The notes beneath the pieces were generated by a model, which worked only from the letters and a program-made list of their open reading frames with translations, did no database searches and had not been told where the DNA came from. The position numbers were made by a program, and so were the translations under genes. A stretch of DNA of 64,000 bases, taken from contig BPGB01000003.1 of NCBI GenBank assembly GCA_026002815.1, positions 145,295 to 209,294 on the forward strand. The letters run 5' to 3'. Shown in pieces: positions 46,815 to 56,219 of this stretch. Every line of letters starts with the position of its first letter. Within the stretch, counting starts at the first letter, position 1. The DNA is from Candidatus Woesearchaeota archaeon. GTDB lineage: Archaea; Nanobdellota; Nanobdellia; Woesearchaeales; UBA9642.

Positions 46815-46918
46815 TCTCTTGATAAATATAAGTCATATAAATATTTAACTGATTAATACTTATTATATAGTAGTAATATTAGTAAAATATATTAATAGGT
46901 TTAATTTACTTTTTTAAA
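46815..46918. promoter_or_regulatory. Divergent promoter of PolB-like and nuclease genes
   Basis: 104 AT-rich bases between the two divergent start codons. TATAAATATTTAA around 46833-46845 read on the minus strand serves the PolB-like gene; TATTAATAGGTTTAATTT (about 46889-46906) lies before ATG 46919. The shared short region suggests joint control. Confidence 0.4.
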
Positions 46919-49168
46919 ATGCTTGCTTCAGTACATTCGCTTTCCAATCCATTAAGTGCTTTTTCTAGACTATACTATACTCATGAGAAATGGATTAATC
47001 CTGAAAAACTGCTTATAAAGAATCATGAAAAGAAAAATTTAGAATTTTTAATTGAGCAAGCACTAGATGATAATGAGAGAAAAAAGTACAGTGGAAGTGT
47101 AGAAAAATATCTTTTGATAAATGAAGCAGTTAGGGAGAACATTCATAAGATAAAAAATAATGACATAATATGGTTAGGCTTATACAATCTCGGATTAGAA
47201 AGTCCATTAGGTTTTTTCAAACACGTGAATACCGATGATTTCTGCACTAAAACCGATTTTGCAAGATATCTTATTGAAATATACATGAAGAGCGATAAAT
47301 CTGTTCAAGAAGCAATGGAGCAGATAATATTTTATAGGCATGGGCCTTTTGAGTTTCCATTTACTATAAAAAGAGACAGTAAAGGAGTTAAAATAATTAA
47401 CCCTTTTATAGAAGAAGTAAAAAAAATAAATTATTTTCTTAAAAAAAGAGGCAAAACACCTTTAGGAGATAATGAAAGATATTATCATGACGATAATAGG
47501 TTAGAAAATTATAATATTGCTGCATCTATTTTCTCTATAAAAAAGTTTAATGAACAAGTAAACAAAGAACCTTATTATTTAGAAGCGTTGTTTCACTCAT
47601 ATAACGGAAGATATGAAAGGACTAAATATGTAATTAGAAACATATCTGATTTTAAAAAACTTTGCGAAACGGCGATTTCTCTCAATAGGGAGATATTACG
47701 GCAGAAATATTCTGCAATATTTTCTGATTTAGAATTAAAAACTTATGATGCTTTCATGATTGAAGGAAACGTTGCTAACGAACTAATAAATGGCATAATT
47801 AAGAAATATAATAAAGATCTTAAAAAACATATTATTGGAGAGAAACTTCTACAGAATACTAAAAATATTCCTATAAGGGGTTTTTTAGAGTCCCAGGCAT
47901 TAAACAGGCTTTCAGGTTATTTAAATGCTAAATACGGTATTCCAAATTCAATTCCTGCAATAATAGAGACAAAAAAATTTCATAAAAGGCATGATTTATT
48001 TATATCACGTGATTATCCATATATTTATGCAGGTGAAAATACAACAGATATAGATTCAGAAATTAAAGAAATATCTGATGAAGATATTAAAAAATTAGAA
48101 AATGACATAATAAAGTATCAAGTAAGAATTTCTCCTATTGAAGTAATAATTTATTTTTTAAACGAGAATAATTTTCCAGTATATTCTGATTCTAATAAGG
48201 ATAAAACATGGCAGAATTTAAAAAAGGGAAAAGTAATGCCATTAGATATCTCTATCATTAAAGACGATTCTGCACGAATTACTCGACCAAGCAATTGTTC
48301 GGTAAAGTGTTCTTTTCTTAAGTATATAAATGTTGTAGAAAAGAATTATCCTTTCGAAATTAAGAAAGAGGACTCCGCTGTAAGCGGGAGCTTGAGACAT
48401 AAGATTGCAAATCAGATTGGTGAGAATCAAAAGAAATTTCTTGAAAGAATAGGTTTGGAAGCAATTGATAGAGATAAGTATTGTGAGGTTAAAATAAAAA
48501 CATATTATCGCCCTAAAGAACATGATTGGAATATTACAGAAGAGTTCTTAAAAAAGAAGTATTTGAAGACAGAAAATAAACTTTATGCTATGGCTCTTGA
48601 AAAGATCACAATATTAAAAGATAGTGATACGGTTATAGATGATGGAGGAAGCCCAGATGCAGTATTAATAATGGATAATAGTCCAATAATAGTTGACTTC
48701 AAGAGAAGAGTTGCAAGATATTATCCTGTTCCAAGTTTTTTTGAACAAGCGGCAAGATATGGCTTAATGATTGTAAATGAGTTAAATATCGATACTGATA
48801 GAATTTATACAGTTATAGTTCAAACTCCCTTCAGTTCTACAAAATATCTCGATATGTTATCTTTTGATGATACGAAAGATTTTCTAAGCAGTTTAAATAA
48901 GAGAACAATATTCGATAAAGGGAATTATAGGCATGAAAAAATAAGAATAAAAGAAATAATGTTAAATAGCAATTTTATCAATAAAGTAAAGGCCGAATGG
49001 ATTTCTGAATGGATTATTAATAAACATTTATTCCTTAATAATGAATCTCTAGGAATGCTTGAAAGACAATATCATAAGAATTATCTTTGTAAAAATTGTT
49101 TTGCAAATACAGAAAAAGACTTTAGGTGTAATTATTTATTAACAGGAAGAATGCACCCTTGGGAGTGA
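46919..49168 (+). CDS. Large PD-(D/E)XK nuclease with Cys cluster
   Basis: A 749-residue protein of no family I can name exactly. Residues about 575-625 hold a RecB-type core: GGSPDAVLIMDNSPIIVDFK with Asp and D-F-K, then FFEQAARYGLMIV (Q-x3-Y). Cys pairs SNCSVKCSF (around 460) and CKNCFANTEKDFRC near the C-terminus may hold an Fe-S or zinc site as in AddB/Cas4 nucleases. The first ~440 residues are helical and unknown. Leaderless start at 46919. It is divergent from an inactivated PolB-like gene and followed by PCNA, so a role at replication forks or in repair is likely. Confidence 0.75.
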   Translation: MLASVHSLSNPLSAFSRLYYTHEKWINPEKLLIKNHEKKNLEFLIEQALDDNERKKYSGSVEKYLLINEAVRENIHKIKNNDIIWLGLYNLGLESPLGFFKHVNTDDFCTKTDFARYLIEIYMKSDKSVQEAMEQIIFYRHGPFEFPFTIKRDSKGVKIINPFIEEVKKINYFLKKRGKTPLGDNERYYHDDNRLENYNIAASIFSIKKFNEQVNKEPYYLEALFHSYNGRYERTKYVIRNISDFKKLCETAISLNREILRQKYSAIFSDLELKTYDAFMIEGNVANELINGIIKKYNKDLKKHIIGEKLLQNTKNIPIRGFLESQALNRLSGYLNAKYGIPNSIPAIIETKKFHKRHDLFISRDYPYIYAGENTTDIDSEIKEISDEDIKKLENDIIKYQVRISPIEVIIYFLNENNFPVYSDSNKDKTWQNLKKGKVMPLDISIIKDDSARITRPSNCSVKCSFLKYINVVEKNYPFEIKKEDSAVSGSLRHKIANQIGENQKKFLERIGLEAIDRDKYCEVKIKTYYRPKEHDWNITEEFLKKKYLKTENKLYAMALEKITILKDSDTVIDDGGSPDAVLIMDNSPIIVDFKRRVARYYPVPSFFEQAARYGLMIVNELNIDTDRIYTVIVQTPFSSTKYLDMLSFDDTKDFLSSLNKRTIFDKGNYRHEKIRIKEIMLNSNFINKVKAEWISEWIINKHLFLNNESLGMLERQYHKNYLCKNCFANTEKDFRCNYLLTGRMHPWE

Positions 49169-49447
49169 TGATTCAGATTTTTCAGATTTAATGTATTAAA
49201 ATTTAATTAAAATTTAATGAAAGTCTATTAATGAAGGTCTATTTAATGAATGCTTGTTGTCTTTTTTATAAGTGTGTTTTTATTCTTGTTATTAGTGTTT
49301 TTAATAATCAAATTTTTAAAGTAATAATATTTTCATTATATTCAGTCAAAAATATTTTGAAGCATAGTTAAGAAATAATATCATTAAGGAATGGTCTTTA
49401 AAAATATTTTTAAAAATATTTGTATAACTTGAGTTTGGGGTGTGAAT

Positions 49448-50185
49448 ATGAAACTAGTTTTATCTGAAACAAAACTTATAAAAGAACCAATTACTATAAT
49501 AAACGATCTTGTTAATGAAGCAAGATTTAAGATAAAAAAAGATTCTATTGAAATGATCGCAATGGATCCTGCCAATGTTGCAATGGTTGTTTTTAGATTA
49601 CTGGGAAGTGCCTTTGTTGAATATTCTGTCAAAGAGGATGTTTCTATAGGAATAAACCTAACAGATTTTAAGCAAGTGTTAAGAAGAGTGAAAGCAAATG
49701 ACAATTTAATGTTAGAATTAATAGATAATAAATTAAAAATAACATTACAAGGTGCAAGCGTTAGAACTTTTTTTCTTCCTTTGATAGAACTTGATGAGAA
49801 AGAGCAGAAGGTTCCAGAATTGAAGTTTAAAGCAACGGTTAGATGTCCATCTGGGATACTTAATGATGCAATAGAGGATGTAGAAATAGTTGCCGAATCT
49901 GTTAGTTTTCAAGCTGAAGATAAGAAATTCATTATTGCCGCATCAGGAGATTCAAAGAAAGCAAGTGTTGAAATAAAACCAGATGAATTCATAAGCATAA
50001 AGACTGAGGAAAAAACGAAGTCAAAGTATTCAATAGAATATCTTAAGAAGATGATTCAAGCTTCAAAAATAAGTTCAAATGTAGAGATACTATTCAGTAA
50101 GGATTATCCATTAAAATTAGAATACAAAGAAATAGATAAAATTCAGATGATATTCATACTTGCTCCTAGAATGGAGGGAGATTAG
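49448..50185 (+). CDS. pcn: DNA sliding clamp PCNA
   Basis: Trimeric ring that tethers DNA polymerase, FEN-1 and ligase. The two-domain fold runs from MKLVLSETKLIKEPITII through IEMIAMDPANVAMVVF, the interdomain loop LDEKEQKVPELKF and the C-terminal IQMIFILAPRMEGD, where the PIP-binding tail is typical. 245 residues. GGGGTGTGAAT before ATG 49448 acts as Shine-Dalgarno. FEN-1 at 8.7 kb has a matching PIP box. Confidence 0.95.
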   Translation: MKLVLSETKLIKEPITIINDLVNEARFKIKKDSIEMIAMDPANVAMVVFRLLGSAFVEYSVKEDVSIGINLTDFKQVLRRVKANDNLMLELIDNKLKITLQGASVRTFFLPLIELDEKEQKVPELKFKATVRCPSGILNDAIEDVEIVAESVSFQAEDKKFIIAASGDSKKASVEIKPDEFISIKTEEKTKSKYSIEYLKKMIQASKISSNVEILFSKDYPLKLEYKEIDKIQMIFILAPRMEGD

Positions 50186-50504
50186 TATTAATCTTATTTA
50201 ACTCTTGCTGTTTTTTATATTTTTTTAATTTTCTAATTTTTTAGCTGTTTTTGTGTTATGTTTTTTTCTTTTTTTGATTTCTTTTAGGATGGTATATTAA
50301 TCTTTGCCTTGCTTTGGCTTTTTTTTAATATTTTATTCTTTATAATGTTCCTTAAATAGTTCATTATTGAAGTTAAATCTTATAGAATTAAATACAAAAA
50401 ATTTTTAAATTCGTATTCTTTTTTTTTAAAGTGAGTATACTGTTTTTTTGTTAATATTTGTTTAAATTTATGTTTACATTTTATTTTGCTAAATTATTTT
50501 TTGA
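50186..50504. other. AT-rich spacer without recognised gene
   Basis: About 320 bases, T-rich on the plus strand with several T8-T9 runs that would serve as terminators for pcn. I see no gene or RNA candidate here. Confidence 0.4.
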
Positions 50505-50535
50505 TATAGCCTTTTTGGTATAGAATAAGGCTATA
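50505..50535. promoter_or_regulatory. Inverted repeat before the cysteine-repeat surface gene
   Basis: TATAGCCT (50505-50512) and AGGCTATA (50528-50535) form a perfect 8-base inverted repeat with a 15-base spacer, 31 bases before ATG 50566. It overlaps the expected promoter, so it may be an operator; a hairpin in the short leader is the alternative. Confidence 0.4.
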
Positions 50536-50565
50536 ATAAGATGATAGATCTTTGAGGTGGTTGAT

Positions 50566-52617
50566 ATGCGCAATAAGTTTTTTATGATGCTTTTTGTATT
50601 AATTAGTTTATCCTATATGGTGGTTGCTGTTAATGAATATACAAGAGAGGCTAATCTAATAAGAGATGTTCAAGGTAATGTTTATAATTGTAAATCATTA
50701 ATTTTGCCAGATAAAGAATTGTGGGAAAAATGTGAATCAGAAGGATTGATTGTTGTTCAAAAAATAAAAGACGGATGTGTTGTCGGTTATGAGTGTGGTG
50801 AGGCAACATCTCTTGGCTCATGTGCGGATATTGCTCCTCCAAGCAATGAATTTTGTAACGAATGTCATTCTAAGAACATGATTGTTAAAAAGAATATTGT
50901 TAATGGATGTGTTAGAGGCTATGTTTGTACTGAGAATCTATACATGTCTCCTTCTAATCCTATTGACGAGTGTGTTTTTGATGTTCGTTGTCCTCCAGTA
51001 AAACCTGCTTATGATATTGTTAATTCTTGTGAATCAAGAGGAGGAGTATTTACAGTTAAGTATAATGAAAAATGCGAGGCTATTTTTGAATGTAATATGC
51101 TTTCTGCCAATACCTCAAATAATACCATAGGTTGTCCAATAGTTGATGTTCCATCAGATATATCATCAAAATGTAAAGAAATGGGTGCATCAGTAGTTAT
51201 ACAGTATGATCCTAATTGTAATTTTAAATTCTTTTGTAAGTATTACTTAACAAACAACACTCAGAATAATACACATAATATTACCAGCAATAATACATGG
51301 AATTATACCTTAAATAATTATACTGGTAATATTACTTGGAATACCACTTTGGGAAGCACTGGTCTAGCCCAAAGCGTCGATATAAATTGTCAGGTAGATC
51401 CTGAATTAATTAAAGAATTCAATTCATTAGTTAAAGAATTGAGAGAAAAGAAACTGAATGCCGCATCAGAGAGAGAAATCACTGAATTAAAAAGTAAAAT
51501 ATCTAGATTAAATGCGTTAATACAGCAAGAAAAAAGAGCCTGTAGTAGGTCAAATGTCGTTCCACCGCAAACAGGCTTGGCCGTTGGAATAAGATGTAGC
51601 ATTCCTAATGATTTAAAAGAAAAACTCGATGATGCATGGAATAATTATAGGCAATTATTGAAATCACCCAATGATGTGGATTTAGACTCTGCAAAGAATA
51701 GAATAAATCAGATAACATTAGAAATACAAGAATATAGAAAGAAGTGTATGGCAGAATTAGTTCCTGGAAATGTGGATGTTGTTCCTGGATCTGTCAGAGC
51801 AGCATGTGAAATCCCAGATGCTTTATTGAAAGAATTGGAATCATTATATAAGCAGTATGATGATCTGCAAAAATCAATGCAACCATCACAGCAACAGCTT
51901 GAGGATATAAAAAAGAAGATAGATTCATTAGAGAATAGATTGATTGTTCTTAGAGCAAGATGTAATAAGTTGCCTGTTGATAATTCTACAAATATTTCTC
52001 AAATATCGCAGTATTATGCAGGCAGATTGTCTGAGTTGGTTTCTAGTGATCCTAGCTTAAATATTGAGCGATTAAAAGAATTAAGGTCTGAAATCGATGA
52101 GACAATAAAAGATTTAATAGCTCAAAGAAGGCAAGTAAGGTTGAAAGAAATTTCAGAACTTGTTGATAATGTGAGAGTAACACCTAACTCTGTAGGTGTA
52201 GGTAATAGTTTTATAGAATCAAAAGGTGTTTCAATAGAAACAGAGGTAGATGGTTCTGTAGTTTCTGTCTCATCACAAGGGGATCATGTACTAATAAATC
52301 AAGATGGACTTTCTGTTTCCACTAATGAAGTTGTTGTTTCGGAACAAGGTCTTTCAGTAGGCGAATCAGAGATAATCACTCCTGGAAGACTTTTACAAGT
52401 CAAGACATTGCAAAGAAACAAAGATAGAATAAGGGAGCTTTCTTTAGTAAATATTGAAAATAGGATGGTATATAATGCAAGAGTTGATGCAAAGAAGAAA
52501 GTTCTTGGGATAATACCTGCTACTGCAAGACAAGAAGTGGTTGTTGATGCATCTACTGGAGAGATTATAAAAGAAGATAAACCATGGTGGTCAGCAATAA
52601 GTACAGATGCTAAATAA
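50566..52617 (+). CDS. Secreted cysteine-repeat protein with coiled coil and beta stalk
   Basis: A 683-residue exported protein. A signal peptide (FFMMLFVLISLSYMVVAV) is followed by four repeats of about 40-50 residues with Cys spacing as in CESEGLIVVQKIKDGCVVGYEC, then an Asn/Thr-rich linker with many N-x-T sites (about 230-270), three helical units each holding a Cys, and a beta-rich region VSVSSQGDHVLINQDGLSV resembling repeated beta turns. It ends WWSAISTDAK with no C-terminal anchor. GAGGTGG before ATG 50566. Likely a surface or matrix protein; disulfide-rich repeats are unusual in archaea. Confidence 0.8.
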   Translation: MRNKFFMMLFVLISLSYMVVAVNEYTREANLIRDVQGNVYNCKSLILPDKELWEKCESEGLIVVQKIKDGCVVGYECGEATSLGSCADIAPPSNEFCNECHSKNMIVKKNIVNGCVRGYVCTENLYMSPSNPIDECVFDVRCPPVKPAYDIVNSCESRGGVFTVKYNEKCEAIFECNMLSANTSNNTIGCPIVDVPSDISSKCKEMGASVVIQYDPNCNFKFFCKYYLTNNTQNNTHNITSNNTWNYTLNNYTGNITWNTTLGSTGLAQSVDINCQVDPELIKEFNSLVKELREKKLNAASEREITELKSKISRLNALIQQEKRACSRSNVVPPQTGLAVGIRCSIPNDLKEKLDDAWNNYRQLLKSPNDVDLDSAKNRINQITLEIQEYRKKCMAELVPGNVDVVPGSVRAACEIPDALLKELESLYKQYDDLQKSMQPSQQQLEDIKKKIDSLENRLIVLRARCNKLPVDNSTNISQISQYYAGRLSELVSSDPSLNIERLKELRSEIDETIKDLIAQRRQVRLKEISELVDNVRVTPNSVGVGNSFIESKGVSIETEVDGSVVSVSSQGDHVLINQDGLSVSTNEVVVSEQGLSVGESEIITPGRLLQVKTLQRNKDRIRELSLVNIENRMVYNARVDAKKKVLGIIPATARQEVVVDASTGEIIKEDKPWWSAISTDAK

Positions 52618-52725
52618 TATTTTTTATTTTTTAAAATAATTTTTTTTATTCTATAATTTTCTATAGTTATTTTTTTAGTGTGTTGTTTCATAAAATTTAA
52701 ATAAATAGTGTATGTTATTTTGATT

Positions 52726-53202
52726 ATGAGAAATAGATCCGTGGGTTTTATTATAAGTGGTTTTGCAATAATATTAGGAATAATTACTTGGCTATACAAT
52801 CGAGCACTAACTGAAATAGTCAATGCTTCTTGCTCGCATGGTCCTACCTGTCCGATGTGGGGTTCTATAAGATTTCATACAAACATAAGTCTTGTAATAA
52901 TATTTTCAGTGATTATTGTGGGATTATATTTTATATTTTTTGCTAAGGATGAAGATAATGGACATATAATTAAGAAGATTGATAAGAAAGTTTATTCTCG
53001 AATATTGAAAGAATTGAATGATGGAGAAAAATATGTTATGAATAAGCTCATAGATTCTCAGGGTTCTTTGTTTCAATCAGATTTGATTAATGATGTATAT
53101 ACTAAAGTAAAGATTACGCGTATCTTGGACAGGCTTGAAGGCAAGGGCTTGATAGAAAGAAGAAGACGGGGAATGACTAATGTTGTTCTTTTAAAACATT
53201 AG
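52726..53202 (+). CDS. Membrane-anchored winged-helix regulator
   Basis: A 158-residue protein with two transmembrane helices (FIISGFAIILGIITWLY and LVIIFSVIIVGLYFIFF), an external loop containing NASCSHGPTCPMWG and a C-terminal winged helix (FQSDLINDVYTKVKITRIL, RLEGKGLIERRRRG). The Cys/His/Met-containing loop could sense a thiophilic metal outside the membrane, and the gene precedes the copper genes. Such membrane HTH proteins with GPxCPM loops recur in archaea. Regulation of the copper set is inference from position. Confidence 0.78.
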   Translation: MRNRSVGFIISGFAIILGIITWLYNRALTEIVNASCSHGPTCPMWGSIRFHTNISLVIIFSVIIVGLYFIFFAKDEDNGHIIKKIDKKVYSRILKELNDGEKYVMNKLIDSQGSLFQSDLINDVYTKVKITRILDRLEGKGLIERRRRGMTNVVLLKH

Positions 53203-53358
53203 GTTTAGCATATGACTTGTTTTGAAACTGGTTTCACTACATGATTTATAAAGGGTTTCACACTACTTCTGATTCATAAGATATAAAAAGTATACTAACA
53301 GTCATTTTAATAAAGTCATTTTAATCAGAGAAAATAATCAGAGAAAAAAAGGTTTAAG

Positions 53359-53628
53359 ATGGGTATTTTAAAAGATAAAAAATGGTCAATAATATTTGCT
53401 TTAATAATTATGATAGTTGGCAGTATAGCATATTTGATGATGGATATTCCTAGAGCAGAATCAATGAAAGAAGCAAAATCAATGAAAGAAATTGAATATA
53501 TCATGAATGAATCAAAAAACACTAATATGAATAATACAAAAATAATGAATAATACGAAAATATCTTACGATGACGGATTATCGAACAATCCTAACATTCG
53601 ACTGGTTGAAAATGAGGCAATAATATAA
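53359..53628 (+). CDS. Small Met-rich membrane protein
   Basis: An 89-residue protein with one N-terminal transmembrane segment (WSIIFALIIMIVGSIAYLMM) and an external tail rich in Met, Asn, Lys and Thr (ESMKEAKSMKEIEYIM, NNTKIMNNTK). The repeated Met could bind Cu(I), but the composition may be just low complexity. It lies just before copA. Confidence 0.6.
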   Translation: MGILKDKKWSIIFALIIMIVGSIAYLMMDIPRAESMKEAKSMKEIEYIMNESKNTNMNNTKIMNNTKISYDDGLSNNPNIRLVENEAII

Positions 53629-53698
53629 TAATATGACTATTTTATAATAATGATAAAATAATATGAAACCTTTATAATAATATGAAAAAATTGAGAAT

Positions 53699-55936
53699 AT
53701 GAAAAAGATCGATTTAGAAATTAAGGGAATGCATTGCGCAAGTTGTTCAACATTAATAAATAGATCGCTCTCTAAAGCGGAAGGTGTCAAAGAAGCAAAT
53801 GTTAACTATGCTACAGCTAAAGCGTTCGTGTTATATGATGAATCAAAGCTTTCTGCTGATGACTTGATAAAAATAATAAAATCAAGAGGATATGATGCTA
53901 TAATTAGCGAAGGGAAAGTCGATGTTGAAAAGAAAGAGAATGAACAAAAAGAAGAGATAAAGAAATTTCGTGATAATTTTATTCTCGGACTTTTTTTTGC
54001 TATTCCTGCATTTATAATCGGAATGATCTTAATGCCGCTTGGAATAATGATTCCAAACGTTGAATTCATCCTATTCTTGCTTGCTACTCCAGTTCAATTC
54101 ATTGTAGGCTCAGATATCTATAGAAGTTTTTGGACAGCATTAAGAGCAGGAACGGCTAACATGGATACATTGATTGCAATAGGAACAACTGCTGCATATG
54201 TTTATAGCGTTTATGCATTATTCTTCGCACCACAATTAGGCCAATACTTTGAGACATCGGCAATATTAATAACTTTTGTTGTTCTCGGTCGATATCTTGA
54301 AGCTAGGGCAAAAGGAAAAACCGGGGAGGCAATAAAAAGCTTGATGCAATTAAGTCCAAAGACTGCAACAGTAATAAGAAATGGAAAAGAGTTAAAGATA
54401 AGCGTTGATGATGTTGTTATAGGGGATATACTGATTGTGAAACCCGGAGAAAAAGTGCCAGTAGATGGAATAATTATATCTGGTAATAGCAGTATTGATG
54501 AATCAATGATAACTGGAGAAAGTATTCCTGTTGATAAGGGAAAAGGTGCACAAGTTATAGGTGGCACAATAAACAAGAACGGTTCTTTCAAATTCAAGGC
54601 AACTAAAATCGGAGAAAACACCACATTAGCTAATATAATTAAACTTATTGGAGAAGCGCAAGGCAGAAAAGCACCAATCCAAAGATTTGCAGATACAATC
54701 TCTGCATATTTTGTCCCTATAGTATTAATAATTGCAGTTTTAACATTTGCAACATGGTTTTTTATTGTAGGAAAAGATTTTAAATTCGCTTTATTGACTA
54801 GTGTTGCTGTTCTTGTCATTGCATGTCCCTGTGCATTGGGTCTTGCAACTCCTACTGCAATAATAGTAGGTACTGGAAAAGGCGCAAAGGAAGGAATACT
54901 AATTAAAGGCGCAGACAGTCTTGAGATTGCGCATAAAACAAAATATGTTATTTTTGATAAGACAGGGACAATCACTAAAGGGACTCCAGAAGTCACAGAC
55001 ATTGTTCCAATTGCTAATATTTCTAAAGACTCGTTATTGAAAATAGTTGCAAGCATCGAGTCTAGATCAGAACATCCTATTGCAGACGCAATTGTAAGAA
55101 AATCAAAAGAGCATAGGATAAAACTCTCTACTGTTAAGTCATTTAAGGCAATTCCAGGATATGGCATAACTGCAACTCTTGGTGGTAAGAAATATCTTTT
55201 CGGAAACCAAAAATTACTGTTGAATAATAAGATAAAATTAGATTCTACTATAAAAGAACAGGTGAAATATCTTGAAGAACAGGGAAAGACAGTAATGATG
55301 CTTGCAAGCAATAAAATAATAGGATTAATAGCTGTTGCAGACACGATTAAAGCAAATGCGTCTGATGCTGTGAAAAAACTTAAATCTATGAATGTAGATG
55401 TGTACATGATAACGGGGGATAATGAAAGAACCGCAAAAGCAATAGCAGAACAAGCCGGTATATCTCCTTCAAATGTGTTTTCAGAAGTTCTTCCAGAGAA
55501 TAAGGCAGAATATGTCAAGAAGCTTCAAGAAAATACTAATGGAAGAAGAGATGATATAAAGAATATAAAAAAGAATGTTGTAATGATGGTTGGTGATGGA
55601 ATAAATGATGCTCCGGCATTGGCACAAGCAGATATAGGCATTGCAATGGGTTCTGGAACAGATGTTGCTATGGAAACAGGAAACATTGTGCTTATTAGAA
55701 ATGATCTTAATGATGTTCCTAAAGCAATTAAACTTAGTAGGATGACTATGAATAAGATAAGACAGAACATGTTCTGGGCATTATTCTACAATGTTTTGGG
55801 AATACCTATAGCTGCAGGAGTTTTGTATCCATACACTGGATGGTTGCTTAATCCAATAATTGCAGGAGGAGCAATGGCATTATCTAGTGTATCAGTTGTT
55901 TCGAATTCACTTTTATTGAAAGGGAAAAAACTTTGA
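53699..55936 (+). CDS. copA: Cu(+)-exporting P1B-type ATPase
   Basis: Exports Cu+ from the cytoplasm. One N-terminal HMA domain (MHCASC, Cys13/Cys16), the membrane CPC motif in IACPCALGLATP (about residue 374), phosphorylation site FDKTGTITKG, SEHPIADAIV nucleotide motif, GDGINDAPAL hinge, and the last helices with YNVLGIPIAAG and MALSSVSVVSNS, all as in CopA. 745 residues. An antisense open frame opposite it has no coding features. CopZ-like, Met-rich membrane and cupredoxin genes follow on the same strand. Confidence 0.96.
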   Translation: MKKIDLEIKGMHCASCSTLINRSLSKAEGVKEANVNYATAKAFVLYDESKLSADDLIKIIKSRGYDAIISEGKVDVEKKENEQKEEIKKFRDNFILGLFFAIPAFIIGMILMPLGIMIPNVEFILFLLATPVQFIVGSDIYRSFWTALRAGTANMDTLIAIGTTAAYVYSVYALFFAPQLGQYFETSAILITFVVLGRYLEARAKGKTGEAIKSLMQLSPKTATVIRNGKELKISVDDVVIGDILIVKPGEKVPVDGIIISGNSSIDESMITGESIPVDKGKGAQVIGGTINKNGSFKFKATKIGENTTLANIIKLIGEAQGRKAPIQRFADTISAYFVPIVLIIAVLTFATWFFIVGKDFKFALLTSVAVLVIACPCALGLATPTAIIVGTGKGAKEGILIKGADSLEIAHKTKYVIFDKTGTITKGTPEVTDIVPIANISKDSLLKIVASIESRSEHPIADAIVRKSKEHRIKLSTVKSFKAIPGYGITATLGGKKYLFGNQKLLLNNKIKLDSTIKEQVKYLEEQGKTVMMLASNKIIGLIAVADTIKANASDAVKKLKSMNVDVYMITGDNERTAKAIAEQAGISPSNVFSEVLPENKAEYVKKLQENTNGRRDDIKNIKKNVVMMVGDGINDAPALAQADIGIAMGSGTDVAMETGNIVLIRNDLNDVPKAIKLSRMTMNKIRQNMFWALFYNVLGIPIAAGVLYPYTGWLLNPIIAGGAMALSSVSVVSNSLLLKGKKL

Positions 55937-56004
55937 AAAGATTGAAAATGAAAACAATATTAAAACAATATAAAATATATAAAAAATTATTATAAGGTGA
56001 AATT

Positions 56005-56214
56005 ATGGTAAAAAAAACATTCAAAGTAAAAGGGATGCATTGCAAGAGTTGCTCGATTTTGATAACTGACGCTGTTTCAGAGATTGATGGAGTTAATAAT
56101 GTCAAGGTATCTTTAGCGGACAACACCGTTACAGTAGATTATGATGAGAAAAAAGTCAAGGATGAAATGATAAAGAAAGCCATAGTTGCAGAAGGATACC
56201 ACGTTAGGGGTTGA
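56005..56214 (+). CDS. copZ: CopZ-like copper chaperone (HMA domain)
   Basis: Sixty-nine residues, one HMA domain with metal motif KGMHCKSC, VSEIDGVNNVKVSLADNTVTV and GYHVRG end. It would carry Cu(I) to CopA, whose N-terminal HMA is related. AAGGTGAAATT before ATG 56005 is a good Shine-Dalgarno; the stop is 5 bases before the next start, so it is in an operon with the membrane protein downstream. Confidence 0.93.
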   Translation: MVKKTFKVKGMHCKSCSILITDAVSEIDGVNNVKVSLADNTVTVDYDEKKVKDEMIKKAIVAEGYHVRG

Positions 56215-56219
56215 TGTGA

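Noticed and set aside
54211..55518. 435-residue open frame antisense to copA
   Set aside because: It mirrors a highly conserved gene on the other strand, has no domain or ribosome site, and arises from codon bias of copA.
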